Below are positions 35,591 through 48,301 of a stretch of 64,000 nucleotides of DNA, piece by piece. Origin of the DNA: Lobosporangium transversale. Its lineage: Eukaryota > Mortierellomycota > Mortierellomycetes > Mortierellales > Mortierellaceae. A program made the position numbers and the translations under genes. The notes beneath the pieces are model-generated. The model searched no databases and was not told the DNA's origin. It saw only the letters and a program-made list of their open reading frames with translations. The DNA is taken from the NCBI RefSeq assembly GCF_002105155.1, contig NW_019028989.1:496001-560000 (forward strand), read 5' to 3'. Position 1 is the stretch's first letter, and each line of letters begins with the position of its first letter.

Positions 35591-36278
35591 ATTATTAACG
35601 TCGTATTTAGAATATGCAAGTTGAAATATTCATGGTCGTCCAATTTTTTGATTGGTCCACTGTTCGCGTCCTATTTGATACAAATCTTTTTTTGGTGTAA
35701 GAGCCATGAATTCTGTAGCCACGAACTACTTCATTACTTCAGACTTGAAGTTACTTTTATTCTGCAGGCGAGAAAGCCGAGAAAGGTGCTACAATAACAT
35801 TAGAAGAGATCAATAAAGATAATCTTTGGAGCTCTGTACATACACATCGCATTCTCTATCTCGTTTTCTGAAGTATTGATCCACAAATCATTGGATGGAT
35901 CCGATGTGAATCCATCTTTGCCTCTCAAGCCTAGGTAGAGTCCTTTACCCCCATATTCCATGGCCCTTTACATGTTTCCACCCATCCCAAGTAGTGCGAG
36001 TGTAATCAGCCATTCATACGTTATGACTAAGAATTCGTTAACTCGATTGAAGAGCTCAGCTTACTATTTGGATACAAATAATGACAACATTCCGATTCAT
36101 TCAATCTTCGTCTCGGTTCAGGCTATAATAGCTAAGGGGACATTAGAATGTGCGACCGCTGAATTCGGTTAAGAAAAAAAGGCTGTGCATGATAAGAATG
36201 CTGCTTCAGGGGAAAGAGCAAAGGTTTGTCTCCTTGGAAGACGACCGTTGTTTGATTACAGCTGAATATTTAATATGG

Positions 36279-36315
<37 letters not shown>

Positions 36316-37147
36316 GACTCGTTATGATTCGAGACGCGTTAGGAAAGGAGAGACAAAAAAAAGGGCATTACGTGATAGACAATTCAACCAAACAAGGTTT
36401 GGAATCCTTCAATGTCTCTCTTCATTACATAGTTCTTCATAGCCGTACCTCCGGACCTCCTAGTAAATGATATGTAAAATGGTTTTAGCACCTCTGCTAA
36501 ATGAGCCATGCCCATAAACCGTAGAAGCCCTTCAATTCTCGCATGTCTAAATGTAAATTCACCAACGTTCAATGCACAGAAGGGGAAGGCTGTGGCTCCA
36601 CCCAGAAATTAGACGTTAGTAAACTATTAGAGCTGAGATAATAATGCGACTCTTTTCCCAATGGTATAAAGAGCTTCACAAACCAATGGAGCAACCGATA
36701 TTAAACAACATTAGTTTCGCCACCGTTGGTTATCTCCTTCATATCTTCCGGCCTAATATCACGTCCCTGTGTGAGTAGACGTCTGTTTCGCTGATCATAG
36801 ACCAAGACTCTACTAAGGATAAATAAATTACAATTGTTGCAAATTAAAGTATCTTGATTCTTTATTGTTAATTCTCATGCTCATTCCTCGAATCATTTTG
36901 TTCTCATAGTGATTATAGGCCATTCAGAACTTCATATTATCCCGCTTCTGGCTTAAATATCATTTTAGACTATATAAAAGACAACATTGTGGTATAAAAC
37001 CCAATAGTGATCTTAAGACTCGAACCCACAAACGCGACAAGAATAATTGATACCGAAAGTTTATTATTGTTATCGCTATAGTTATCAAAAGAGGAGTATG
37101 ATGCGGATGAGTGACACAAGATTAATTAGCATGGCATGGTGAAGTGC

Positions 37148-37189
<42 letters not shown>

Positions 37190-39052
37190 ATATTAATTTC
37201 GCTCTACAGCGATCAATCAGGGTGTCTACACATCTTACTTCCTTGTGTACGAGCAACGAAAGTACGCTTGTGCAAAAATGTCAGATGGTCACCCACAGCA
37301 ACGAATGAGATATCCCTAAGAGAAGAGTGTAAATATATTATTATCGCCACAATATAATACATCCATGCATATCCATATGATTGAGCTGATTGATATGACT
37401 CGGAGATCAAGCTGGGCTTGAAGGTTACCTTCTACTTGGCTGCCAATAATTAGTTTGTCTTGCATTCGCATGTCGTGAATTTATCTCCAATTGAGGAAGT
37501 ATGGTCGTCGTGAGATCTTTCATCACGTCAATCGTGGCGTGACACGTACACATGTTGGGTTATATTATATGAACAAGTCAGTAAATTACGAAATGATACC
37601 TCGTTACTATCCATGTTTGCACGCTTAAATCAAACTTATCAATACTTACTGAGTTATGGCTGCGCTATTCCAGTATAAGCATAGGTGTATATCGCGTTTT
37701 TTGTTAATGGCAGGGCGTAGATACCTTAAGTAGAACGTAGAGTCTCATTGCATATCCATTAACTTCCTTCAAGGACGATACTTTTGGTAGACATACTTGT
37801 TCTGTAAAAGGCAAGTTAATGCTTCGAGTAGGTTGGGTCTTTATACACTTATCTTGGATTGTTGCTGAGGTAAGGTTGCTGACAGTGATTTAGCGACGAG
37901 CGCTTAGTATAAATATAAATTGTCGGTTTTTGTGCATAAAAAAAAGAATGGATAGTCAAAAAGGGCAGTGAGTAGGTGAATGGGCGGAGAGAAGGAGTCG
38001 AATACATGCTGAAAGTAAGAAGTGGAAATACAAAGAAAAGACAAAGTGAAAGGAGAAGAGCTTGAAATGTTTTAGAAAGTAGGCGAGTTATAGAACTACC
38101 AAGGAGTGAAAAACTAACAGGTGGACTGTAGAAGAAATGGCTCGGCACCTTTGAGGTAAAAAAAAACAAAAAAAAAAGACAGACTATTTCCAAACATGGA
38201 GGCAAAGCATAGCAAAACCGATCTCTCTTTCAGAGAGGTCTTTGTCAATTATAAGCCTACTACTTAATAAATCTTTTGTAATTGGTAACGGACTAACCAA
38301 AAGTGGTATCGGTATGAGTCTCTGCTTATTTAGATGAATTCTGACTAAGAATCTTGGTCCAGTAATGTCGGCCAGATATATTTTTCGATGAGCTCAAAGC
38401 CTTTGATACAGTCTTTTGTAGTTCTTTAAATGTGACAACTACACTTTATGCATCCCCATGAAGTTCAATCTGTAATAGGAATTTGGGTCTGAATAAAAAA
38501 AAAATGTAGCGATAAAATACGTATATCACAGCATGATCCTGAGTCTGACGAGATCACTTACCAGCAACTTCTCTTTTTTTAAATACATTCATGCTATGCC
38601 TTTTTACGTGGAGTATCTCGCGACTGTCTTTCTTAATAGTGTAGAAAGAATGAATGAATTTCCGAGGGAGCAGAAGAGAGGACGATCAAAGAGAGGATAA
38701 TTGACATATACCCAAATGATGATAAGCAACATGACTGGCTATGCTAACTAAATGAGACTCTTCAATATTCTTGCCATCCGTATCGGAACCATTTGAGTTT
38801 ATCATTCCAGTAACTTGTGGAGAAGTTCCACAGGTGCCATACGTAAAGTGAGAAATGCTTTTGCTTTCTTCGCTTTTTTGTTTTTCAAGAAACCCTCAAA
38901 TTATGGAAACAAAAGCACATTGTGCACTGTACCTCAGAAAAGACAGGAGACAATTGATTGCTCAATGTAGTATGCATTACTTTTTTTTTTTTTTTTAGTC
39001 TTTTTTATTTCGCTTATCCCTTCAGCTTTATTTCTGTCTTTTTATTTTTACT
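35064..39052. other. Gene-poor 4-kb spacer
   Basis: No frame here looks like a conserved protein. The first part (35064-35300) is the promoter side of the CE4-like gene and contains AAAAT-type repeats at about 35178-35225. Long A tracts occur near 35560 and 36283. At 37148-37188 a T16 run is followed directly by A25. A CT-rich stretch on the minus strand lies near 37920-38170. One tRNA-like T-loop sequence at about 37016 was rejected. Confidence 0.55.
37148..37188. repeat. T16-A25 composite homopolymer
   Basis: An uninterrupted T run passes directly into an A run, forming a palindrome-like block that could fold back on itself. A similar T-to-A junction occurs in an intron of the ankyrin gene near 55904-55944. 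Confidence 0.9.
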
Positions 39053-40869
39053 TTACTTCTTAAGCTTACGGATGTAGAAGGCCAACTCCTGTCCCTCAAG
39101 AATGTAACCGTCAGCACGGCCGGACTGACCGGGGCGGGAAGAGATGCAGGCATAAAGACGGCCGGCAGCGAACTGGTGGTCAAGGGCAGGGTCGACCTTG
39201 GACTCGGCCTTGCGAGACTCAATCTTGCGCTGGACATGGTTCGAGCGGGCCTTGGAGACCTCCTCGGATTCAGCCTGAATAAAAAAAAAATTACAAGAAC
39301 CAATTGTCAATTGATTTTATCCTTTTTTTCCTCAACGGAATGGTCAACAACCTGCATTTTATGCGGCTTTGTTTATTCGTCAGGTGAATTCCCAAGGCGA
39401 AATGATATGCTGGAATTCCGGAGAACAGAGATTTAATCCTCCATGATTGATGTATAGTATCCTCAAATATGTTATTCCAACATCCTGTCAGTGCGTTACT
39501 CAAAACGCACGTTTCATTTCCCAGCTCTTTCTTGATAGGCGCTCATGGTCGTAAAACTGCAAGAAAAAAAAAGTTGCTTGCGCTTCCAACGCATCCTCTA
39601 TCTGAACAATATCCATAATTCGCCTGACGACATTGGTATAAATGGTACACTCTAATATCCAGATTTCATTGTATGTGGTATCGCCCATTTTTTGTTAAAT
39701 GGCTCTGTAATGGTGTGTTTTATCTTTGATCCTTTTTTCTTACCTTCACAACACCCTTACCCTTGCGGGCACCGATAGGGACGGCGTAGTGTGACTCATA
39801 CCATTGACGGAAGGGGGTGGCATCGACCTGAACAATGGCGTTCTTGACCAAGGTACCGGTACGGACCAACTCGTTGTTGGAAGCGTTGTAGACAACAGCA
39901 ACGATACGAGTCTTGCGGGAGATGGCCTCTGAGCCCCACGAGAAGTTGCCGGAATCCAAACGCATGGCACGGAACTTGCGGTTACCTCCACGGGTGCGAA
40001 CCTCATGGATGCGCTTAGCTCCGAGCTTGGTGTTGGCAGCCTGACGACCCAACTCGAATTTTCTCTTCTTGCGGTATTGGGCGCGCTTGGCTCCAGAAGC
40101 GGAGCGCTTGTGGCGGGAGTCTCTGCTGATACCTGTTTATTTTGAAAAAATAAAATAAAATAAAATAATCGTGTCAGAGTAAGCTATTATAGACCATACT
40201 AAGTCCCTTGTACCAAGGAAAGGGAGGAACAAGATGCTAAATTCATCGCAGTGGGTGATTGTGAATTTTCCTCGTCCATGCTGAAATACAGACGTAGGCA
40301 GATCCTGCTACTTGTAGCGGCTGAGCTTCAAGTAAATCCCCTCCAGGTTTACCGTTTGATGAGAAATAGAAAAGTGAAGATCCCGACATCTGAGTAGTTC
40401 AACACTTTGAACCGAAATACATTTAGAATTTCAGGATAAATCAGCCTCGCTTTCCTTCGCATGAACCTCCTTCTGATAAAAGTTGAGCAAATCATATGTT
40501 CCAAACATTCCTCGAGGTAGTGCAGGTACACAAAGCCAGTTACTCTTTTTTTTTTTTCCTGCTGCTTGTACAATTCTTGTCTCGATTTTTCCGCCTTTTC
40601 AGTGTCTCCCTGATGTTATAAAATAGAGATCAGATTGACTACGCTCCATCAGATCCTCTAGCCAAGTCTGATCCTGAAAATTGCCCTTTCTAAAAAGAAT
40701 GAATACTGTGTTTTTCATGATACATGTTCAATGCTGATAAGCTGATATAGAGGTTGATTGTGTTGGATGTATGGAATGGATTGAAAAATCGACTCTGGAT
40801 GGATTGACATATCCTCTCCTTTGGATGTTCACGTTAAAAAATTTCCTTTTAGTTGTCAGTCATACCCAT
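39053..40869 (-). CDS. RPS8: 40S ribosomal protein eS8
   Basis: Component of the small ribosomal subunit. Exons 39744-40132 and 39053-39274 encode most of the protein: [54 protein letters not shown] and the C-terminal [19 protein letters not shown]. Phase requires a first exon ending in ATGG. The best candidate is 40866-40869, where ATGG is followed by the donor gtatga and preceded by a pyrimidine-rich leader. This leaves a 733-base first intron, usual for fungal ribosomal protein genes. The total is then 204 residues, normal for eS8. The two large exons are secure; the first exon is a proposal. Confidence 0.93.
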
Positions 40870-41555
40870 TATGAAAAGTCAAAAGAAGGAACTTGTGATT
40901 TTCGCGCTACTGTTCTGAATTATCATTTTTCAAACGTGATCTCTTTCCAATGGGTTAAGGGCTTCGCTTCGTTACTAAGCCACCGTGCCCCAAATTGATT
41001 TGTCCCTGTACTCCAGGAATGCTGTTTCCGGCTTCTGGGGCCAATGCATCGAGCTGGAACTCCGTCATTATTATTAATATAACCAGCCTATCAAGCTGTG
41101 GTAGAATATATACTCTTTCAAGTCTTACTTTCTTCCTACTGGTCTTTATCTTATTACCTACTCGTTTTCTAAAGACAACTTCATGTTTCGCCTCTCGAAA
41201 CCATTCTGGATGTCTTAGTGAGTCCTCCATGATTGTACTTGTAACAAACCAGCAGTCATCCCTCCAAGTCTCTAAGCCTCCCAAAGTCTCTTCAATTTCA
41301 GCAAGGGATGTTTGAAGGAAGGGAAAGCAAGAGATTCCCCACTCTCTGTTGCCCGCATTTTATTCTCGGAAAAAAATAAAGTAAAAATACGGGGTGGCTC
41401 CCTGCGGGTCATAAGACGTTCGAGCATTTAGAAACCGATACTCTCCCTCTTCCTTTCTTCCTTCCTTCTTTCTTCGCTTCATTCTGTCTCCTTCCTCCTC
41501 TCCTTCCTTCTCTCCTTTCATCAACGCTTTCTCTTGCTTATTTTTTTGTTATTTC
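40870..41555. other. Divergent promoter region, eS8 and HIU hydrolase
   Basis: About 690 bases between divergent genes. The last 130 bases before 41556 are strongly CT-rich (tccctctcttcc type), typical of a fungal core promoter and leader. No extra gene is supported. Confidence 0.5.
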
Positions 41556-42198
41556 ATGGCAGGACATCGTAGCCCTATTACTTGCCATGTGCTGGACTCG
41601 TCTTGCGGCAGACCTGGTCGCAACGTGCCCGTGAAGCTCGAGATTCTCAACACCGCTGCCAATAACTCTTGGGCCTCCGTTGCCTATGGGTAAGCCAACA
41701 GAATATACAAAAAAGGAGAAAGTAAAAACTAGAGGATATGACAGGAGAGGCGAAGACAAATGCAGGGCAGGGGCATCGGAAGGAGACATCTCACTTTATT
41801 ATTATTGTTCTTTAATGAACTGAAGTTTGACAGATTCCGATGGTCGAGTGGGAACACTATTGGATCCTTCACATCAACTTGTGGCCGGCATTTACCGTAT
41901 GACATTCCAAACTGCTGAGTACTGGGCTTCCCAAGGCATCTCTGGTTTTTATCCTTACGTTCAGGTAAAAAAAAAAAAAATCATTGTCTTTCAGACAGAG
42001 AGTAGACGCGGTATCGAATGCTTGCGAAGCCAATGGCAATTGAGAATTCCTTGTGTGTTAACCCTCTCTATATGATCAACTGCTCTGCAACTGTCTGCAT
42101 AGATCGTCTTCGAAGTCACTACTGGCGCAGAGGCACAGCATTATCACATTCCACTTCTACTCAGCCCATATTCATACACAACCTATCGTGGATCATAG
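41556..42198 (+). CDS. 5-hydroxyisourate hydrolase (transthyretin-like)
   Basis: Second enzyme of urate breakdown: it hydrolyses 5-hydroxyisourate, the uricase product, to OHCU. Exons 41556-41689, 41826-41964 and 42103-42198 give 122 residues, the normal family length. Hallmarks are the N-terminal [27 protein letters not shown], the [11 protein letters not shown] block, and the C-terminal [10 protein letters not shown], the signature tetrapeptide YRGS. The second exon uses the acceptor aactgaag; a closer tttgacag would break the frame. YRGS is the last codon block, so no C-terminal peroxisomal SKL-type signal is present. Uricase and OHCU decarboxylase are not in this window. Confidence 0.95.
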
Positions 42199-42423
42199 AC
42201 AACCTGTGGTTTACATTCATAAAGAAATATTTAAATAAATAAAAGAGAAAAATAACACTCGGTACATCTGTGCAACAATGGAAAAAGAGACACAAAAAAT
42301 TTCTCTTCTCTCGCGCATAACTAAAAGAAAGCTTTATTGTATTGCAGTTGCTATTATGTTGAAGGTATATGTTTAATCTATTAATATTTCCTATCCCTAT
42401 TGCTTTTTCTTGGTATATACATT

Positions 42424-44119
42424 TTAAAGCGCCAAAAATTCATCTCTGCGCTTAAAATACTCGTTAAAGCGCAGGACAGCATAGGGCATGTAATCGAAAT
42501 CAATGTCTGACAATTGCGCTTGTACCAAGGCCCAAATACCCCAATAAAAGTGTGACGCCAGTGCAAACTTGTTGACTTCTCTGTACAGTTGTCCCAGCTC
42601 TTGATTGCTGACTTCCCCTTGCTCGCTCGATTTGGAACTGTTACCGCCATCATCACTGCCATTGCTGCTCATGATGCTGCTCTCCACCGTTCGACCAGTT
42701 TCCAGGTAACTTCTGAGCCACTTGAACTGAACATCCTTGCTGGGGTAATTTTCATACTCGCACTCAAACCCACACCATTCATTAAAGTGATTGGCAATAT
42801 CAAAGGCTCTGTATGAGTACGAGCCATATTCATAATCAATAAAGAATACGTCATCCTTAGCATCGTTATAAATTACATTGCCATACAACAGATCGTTATG
42901 ACAGAATACCACGGGCGAATCCAGTTTTACTAAATGTTCCTCCAACATCGTAAGCTCACTGTGAAGGCGTTGCATGTCAAAGTTCTTGGCAAAAACTTCT
43001 TGAACTTTAGGTCGATTGTAGACTTCAGGAACTGATAGAAATAGGTGACATTGTATACAGGGCGAATAAAATATATTAATCAACAATGCCGATCATTAAA
43101 AAGAATATCCGTGTTCTATTGTAATAAATATGTGCTTACCTTCTTTGATCCACTTATGAATCGTCTTGAACAGCTTTGAGCTTCGTTCCCCAGGAATTTT
43201 GACAACACCATGCCAGATCGCCAATTTTCGAGCCACAAGCTCCATCTTGTGGGGATCTCTCATGTCTGCAACCTTAAACACCTTCCCAGGAACGCACCCA
43301 TACGCAAGCCCATTCCTGAATTTACCAAACAATGGTGGGCACAATCCAAGTTCCGAGAGGATAACCATATTCTAAAACAAGTAAACAAGAAAAATTATCT
43401 GTGAGAATAAAAATCAAATGAATCATGAAGGGACCGATGATGCGATTTGCTCTAACGGAAGAAACTAAGATCTCCTGAGGAGCAATCAATGTGTTCATGT
43501 CGGTTTGTTGTATACAAAAGTGCCGAAAAGATACACCATGTACCACCATCACATGGTGTAAACGAAAAAAAGGGGCTGTTTCTTATAGGCTATTCCATAA
43601 TCACATAAAAAAGCTAAAAATGCGAGCCAATCCAACCAATCAACCAATCAACTCCTTGCTTCAAGGGCAAGATGAACTCGAGCCGTTCCTCTGTCTGTTC
43701 TTTTGCCATCTTATTAGCTTACCATAATCTCCTGTCGACGGTCTATGATCACCTCACTCTTTTTACCATATGCCCGAACTAGGACCTGAGTACCTGTAGG
43801 AGCATGTGTACAGCAAATCACTAAAAAAAAAGATGATAAGTAACATTATAATGTCTTTTTTTTTTTTTTTTTATTTTTTTTTTTATTGAAAGTCTTAAGA
43901 CTTACACTTGTTAGTGATCCCATCTTTGAATTGAATGTATGAGATATCGCTCTTATCCCACTCAGGGAACAACGAGGTCATAACAGTGGCTGCACCGTTG
44001 AAAAGGTCATCATGGTGTACTGTCAGGTCCAAAGTTGCGACAGCCTCATGAATATACTTGTCCATCTCTGCCTCGGTCGTAGACGTTGAAGTGGGTGCCT
44101 TTAGTTGAGTGATCAACAT
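42424..44119 (-). CDS. Ethanolamine kinase
   Basis: Phosphorylates ethanolamine in the first step of the CDP-ethanolamine route to phosphatidylethanolamine, in the cytosol. Four exons, 43906-44119, 43723-43820, 43140-43371 and 42424-43031, give 383 residues. The N-lobe has TGTQVLVRAYGKKSEVIIDR. The kinase core has Brenner-type VFCHNDLLYGNVIYN and the metal-binding FIDYEYGSYSYRAFDIANHF. The choline/ethanolamine kinase pattern continues in WGIWALVQAQLSDIDFDYM. The conserved NHFNEWCGF favours ethanolamine over choline kinase, by family resemblance. A Ser/Asn/Asp-rich loop (SSNGSDDGGNSSKSS) interrupts the C-lobe. The ATG at 44119 begins MLITQLKAP. Confidence 0.92.
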
Positions 44120-44350
44120 TCTGTAAATTATTCAATGAAATACAAATTGAAGATGTAAATGAGGTGAGGGCGTGGATTTGAGTCTAGAAGAAAATAGCTG
44201 GAAAGGAGTGGAGAGTTTGAAGATGTGAAATGTGTGAAATGTGAGTTTAAACTCAAGTTTTAACAAATTCAACCACACGTGAGCTGGAGCAAAAGATACA
44301 CATGAATGAAGCGGACAATCAAGTTTTTTTTTTTATTTGTTATTTTGAAA

Positions 44351-47300
44351 CTAAGAATGTCCTAATAGGCTATCATCCTCATCTTGATCAAGAACCCACC
44401 GTCTCTTTTTGCGTACTGCAAACCAGAGCCTCTTGATGCCGGCATTCAAAAACGTCGTTCTGCGTTTACAATCGCATTTCTCGCCTAGCGAGAACCCACA
44501 AGGTGACTCTGCACACGACAAAAATACCATTGGTACTACAGGCTCTGATGATGACTCATGCGAAAGCGGAGGCCGATCTCCAACGCTGCCGTTATTATTA
44601 TTGTTGCCGTTATGATTATGGTATCGTTCTCTAAAAAAATGTTGCTGCAATTGTGCTTGAATCTCTTCATGGTATAACTGCTTCGTGTCCATGACGTCCC
44701 TTCTATAATCGCATCCTGTAAAGACCAAAATTACATTGTCCCAAAAGTCTGGGAAATCCTTCATGATATCGTTAAATGTCGATAGGATCGTCAGAATCAT
44801 GTCCACGCTAGAGATAGCGTTAAAAAAACAGGTCAATAGATGCTCAGGAAAAAAAAAAAAAAAAAAAAAAACTTGAGACTTGGAGCACTTAAAACTTATG
44901 TTTGGCGATGCTTACCCAGAATCAATCTTAAATACCAAGAGAAATGCAGTGACACCTAGACGCGTGCCTACGGATCGGATATATTCCTTTAAAATGGGTA
45001 TATTCTTTTCATCATCTCCTTCCGTATCTGCCAAGCCTGTTTAACCATGAAGAAAATATAAGAATTTAAATTATTTAGAGGGATTTCTTAGCACTTTTTC
45101 TATAAAATTGAAGGTAAGGTTGTTACGTTACCTGGGGTATCTGCCAAGGTCACAAGGACACGCCTACTGTCCTCAAACCGCCCCCAACCTGTGCGCTCCG
45201 CGATACCTTTGGTCACAGCCTATAACAGTGAAGAGAGACGTTGTTAGCTATTATTCTCATTCTTGTTCTTGTTCTTATTTAAAAAAGATAAAGGAAAAAC
45301 TTACTCGTACGGAAGCACTAGCCTTCAGTTCACTAGTGCCCATGATCTTATTCAATAACGATGATTTTCCCTGGCCTGTCTTTCCTATCGCTATTAATAC
45401 GACGGGCCCGGATCCTTCGATAATATGCGATTCGCCTGTTATCTGACGAACATCATGTGTAATCAAATGTGATGTTGTCATTGCAGTACTAGATCTTGTC
45501 ACTGGCTGTGGAAAGAAACTTGATCCATCACCACCGACTAGACTACCAGCACTAAATCCAACTTGACCATGGTCATGGTTTTGTACCTGCATTTGCACAT
45601 GTGCCTGAGCCCCATCTGTAACAATTGTACCATTCTCAGATGTCGAAATACCTCCATGGCGAACAAACGAATCCAGAGCTTTTCGCTGCTGCTGGTATCC
45701 TGGCGACATGATAGAGAGATTTTGATTTTCCTCCGCAGATAACAAGCGATCGCGGAGACGCTGCTGGAGCAGATCATCGTCGTCTTGTTGTATTAAAGAA
45801 GTCTGTGTGGCTGCAGAATTAATCACAGTTGGAACTGAGGCTGGAACTGAAGCTAGTGATGAAGACTCCGCAGAAGAGCTTGTGTTAGAAGAAAAGGACG
45901 TAGTTACTAAAGGAATTTTTCCCGAATAGGAGGAAGGCAGCGGGGAGGATGGGTTCTGCTGGTGTATCTGTGGATGCGGCTGTGGTTGTGACTGATGTTG
46001 TAGAACATTGTTAGTAATATCCTGTAGAAAACCATCCGAAGAGGTTGAGCTATTGATTCTGTTCAAGTCTTCCTGAAACTGCGCCAGTTGCTGTCGCTGA
46101 TACTCCTGCTGCTGTAACAGGGTGTTATCCCGGACAGCCACATGATGGTGATCTGTTGCAGAATTAGATTGTTGTAGATCATCTTCCGTTGTAGCCTCTG
46201 ACATTGCTGTAATTATACTGGATACGCCTTCACTACTGCTAATAGCTGGTATGTACAAATGTTGAAACACGTCTTGGGAATAAGGTGAGTGTTTTTGGCG
46301 TTGTTGTCCATGCTGCTGACTTGAGGGCTGAAGAGACGACAACAGATTGGTAGGAGGCTGAAGGCTAATCGGCGAACTTACTAACCCCATTGTCGATAAT
46401 ATCGTATCCTCCTCGCCCTCTAAAGCCTGTAGTGATGATGGCATTGTCTCACGGATGACAGGAGGCTGCTGCTGCTGATACTGGCCCCCAACCGGCGCTG
46501 ACGCCGCTACTGTAGGCAAAATATTTGATGATGGGGTTATGGTATGCTGCTGAGATTGATGGTCGAAAATATGCGGTTGCGGCTGTGTGTGTGTGTCATG
46601 GGGCACAGTGGCATTATGAACTAGGCGTGGGGTCATCGGTGGCGTGGCTGAGACAGGGGTAAATGACTCTGCTGATGATACACCAGTCGCCCCAACACCA
46701 TCACCTCGGTTTGACGTACTAGAGCTACGAGAGGGAGTTGCTGACGAGTTGGAAGAAGCGATAGGCACGATAGAGCGCTCACTGAGGTCAGGAGGGATGA
46801 TGCTTGAGCCGGTGGCAACAGAAAAGGCTCCAACGACAGGCTTAGTAGCTGCATTGATCTTTGGACCCTGGGAACTGCTCCGCCAGCTGCTGCATGTGTT
46901 GTCATCTCCTATCCCTTCGCTCCCTGTCATAGAAGGTGCGGAAGTTGAAGAGGCCATGGTCGCATTATTGTTGGTATTATTAATACTGTTGTTACCGACA
47001 CCAAGGCCATTATTGCCAACGTTGTGAGGAAGGGTGATGTTGCTATTGGCGTTGTTGACACTGTTGATGAAGGAATTATGACTTCCGTAGGCGCCAAAAG
47101 TGTTGCTCCGTACTCTGTCTACTATACCTTCATTGGATATAGAGATTGGCACTTTGATTTTCTCGGGTGTATCCTCTAATGGGACTTTATAGTTAATCTC
47201 TGTAGTAGTATTTGAATTGACATTACTCAGCATAGGACTATCATAGAGACTATAGTGTGTGTTTGGTGTGCTGTAGCGACTGTTGGTTGAATTATTATTA

Positions 47301-47518
47301 AGACTGGTGAGGCTGGCTTTCAAGTGGAGCGAAGTATGTCGTGCGGAGGAACCATCGCTGCCATTGCTACCATTGCTGTCACTACGACCCAGTGCGTCTG
47401 AAGAAGTAGAGGAAGGTGGTGGAAGAGAAGAGACCGATTCTAGTGTTGGACTTGCTTCAGCTTTTGGCCCAGGCTGAACTGGGTCTGTTTTTTTTTTAAA
47501 CTTGAGTCGTTCAAACAT
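44351..47518 (-). CDS. AIG1/GIMAP-type GTPase with a 700-residue low-complexity N-terminal arm
   Basis: Exons 45305-47518, 45132-45219, 44916-45036 and 44351-44807 give 959 residues. The GTPase domain is C-terminal: P-loop IGKTGQGKSSLLNKI (residues about 711-725), Switch/G3 VTLADTPGLADTEGDDEKN, a hydrophobic helix LGVTAFLLVFKID, and the G4-like VILVFTGCDYRRD. This matches AIG1/IAN/Toc-like GTPases of the TRAFAC class. The first 690 residues are Ser/Asn/Gln/Thr/Pro-rich with no clear domain, probably disordered. An Asn/Gly insertion (NHNGNNNNNGS) follows G4. No membrane anchor is obvious. Role unknown; relatives act in membrane, immune or organelle processes. The start is the first ATG (MFERLKFKKK). 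Confidence 0.87.
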
Positions 47519-47556
47519 GAAAGGCAAGCTAATCTAAGGAAGAGGAGAAGACGAGG

Positions 47557-47592
<36 letters not shown>

Positions 47593-48157
47593 CTTTGTCA
47601 GGGGTAAATTAATTGTGGGAGGACAATCAGATGAATGCTGCTGATGAGCAAGGTAAGTTTGATGGAATGTGAAAAAGGATGCGAAAATCAGAGCAGAAAG
47701 AAAGAGTAAGTGAGAGAAACAGAGATGGCGAGGACTACGGGTCATGAGAGCAATTGAATTAGAAAGCCAGAAAGTAAAAAAGTAAGGGAACAAAGAAAGA
47801 GAGAGAGGAAGAAAAAATATCAATACATACACTCAGTTGACAAAGAAAAGCTACCCCTGTAACTGTCCATGAATATGATGAACGCGTTTGGAATGATATG
47901 CAAATTGCTCGGCGATCGAGGGGAATTGTGTCTGTCTAAAAAATATAATTCACTCCATACACGACGATTTAGAGAAACAGACCCATCTAACTGGCCTACC
48001 CATTTCATTGTAATTCTATGGAAAAAGACAGATAGTCAATGCCTCAGTATTCATCGCCACCAATGCGTTGGCTGTGCTCGATTCTCTAATTTTTTTATTG
48101 CATTATATATTTGGTAATAGTTATTTTATTTTATTTTCTCCTTGCTCATTTGTTAGG

Positions 48158-48191
<34 letters not shown>

Positions 48192-48301
48192 CAATCTATA
48201 CTCTTCTGAGGATGTTTCAAACCAACCGAGGGAGTGCGAAAAGCATGCACAAGACCAGGAAAATGAACCGGGAAAGAGTTCACTTTGAAGAATTCCTGCT
48301 T
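47519..48301. other. Spacer between the AIG1-type GTPase and cofilin
   Basis: About 780 bases. It contains A and T homopolymers (A about 47559-47589, T near 48161-48188). The left part is the GTPase promoter and leader; the right part is the cofilin 3' flank. No gene is supported. Confidence 0.5.

Noticed and set aside
36990-37050. tRNA-like T-loop (GGTTCGAGT on the minus strand)
   Set aside because: The flanking bases do not pair as a T-stem and no anticodon or D-arm could be found.
40349-40573. Possible box C/D snoRNA in the eS8 first intron
   Set aside because: A TGATGA-like and a CTGA element occur, but on the strand opposite to the gene and without terminal stem.
47440-47832. Hydrophobic minus-strand frame upstream of the GTPase
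   Set aside because: It consists of T/C-rich leader sequence with poly-Phe from a homopolymer and has no family resemblance.
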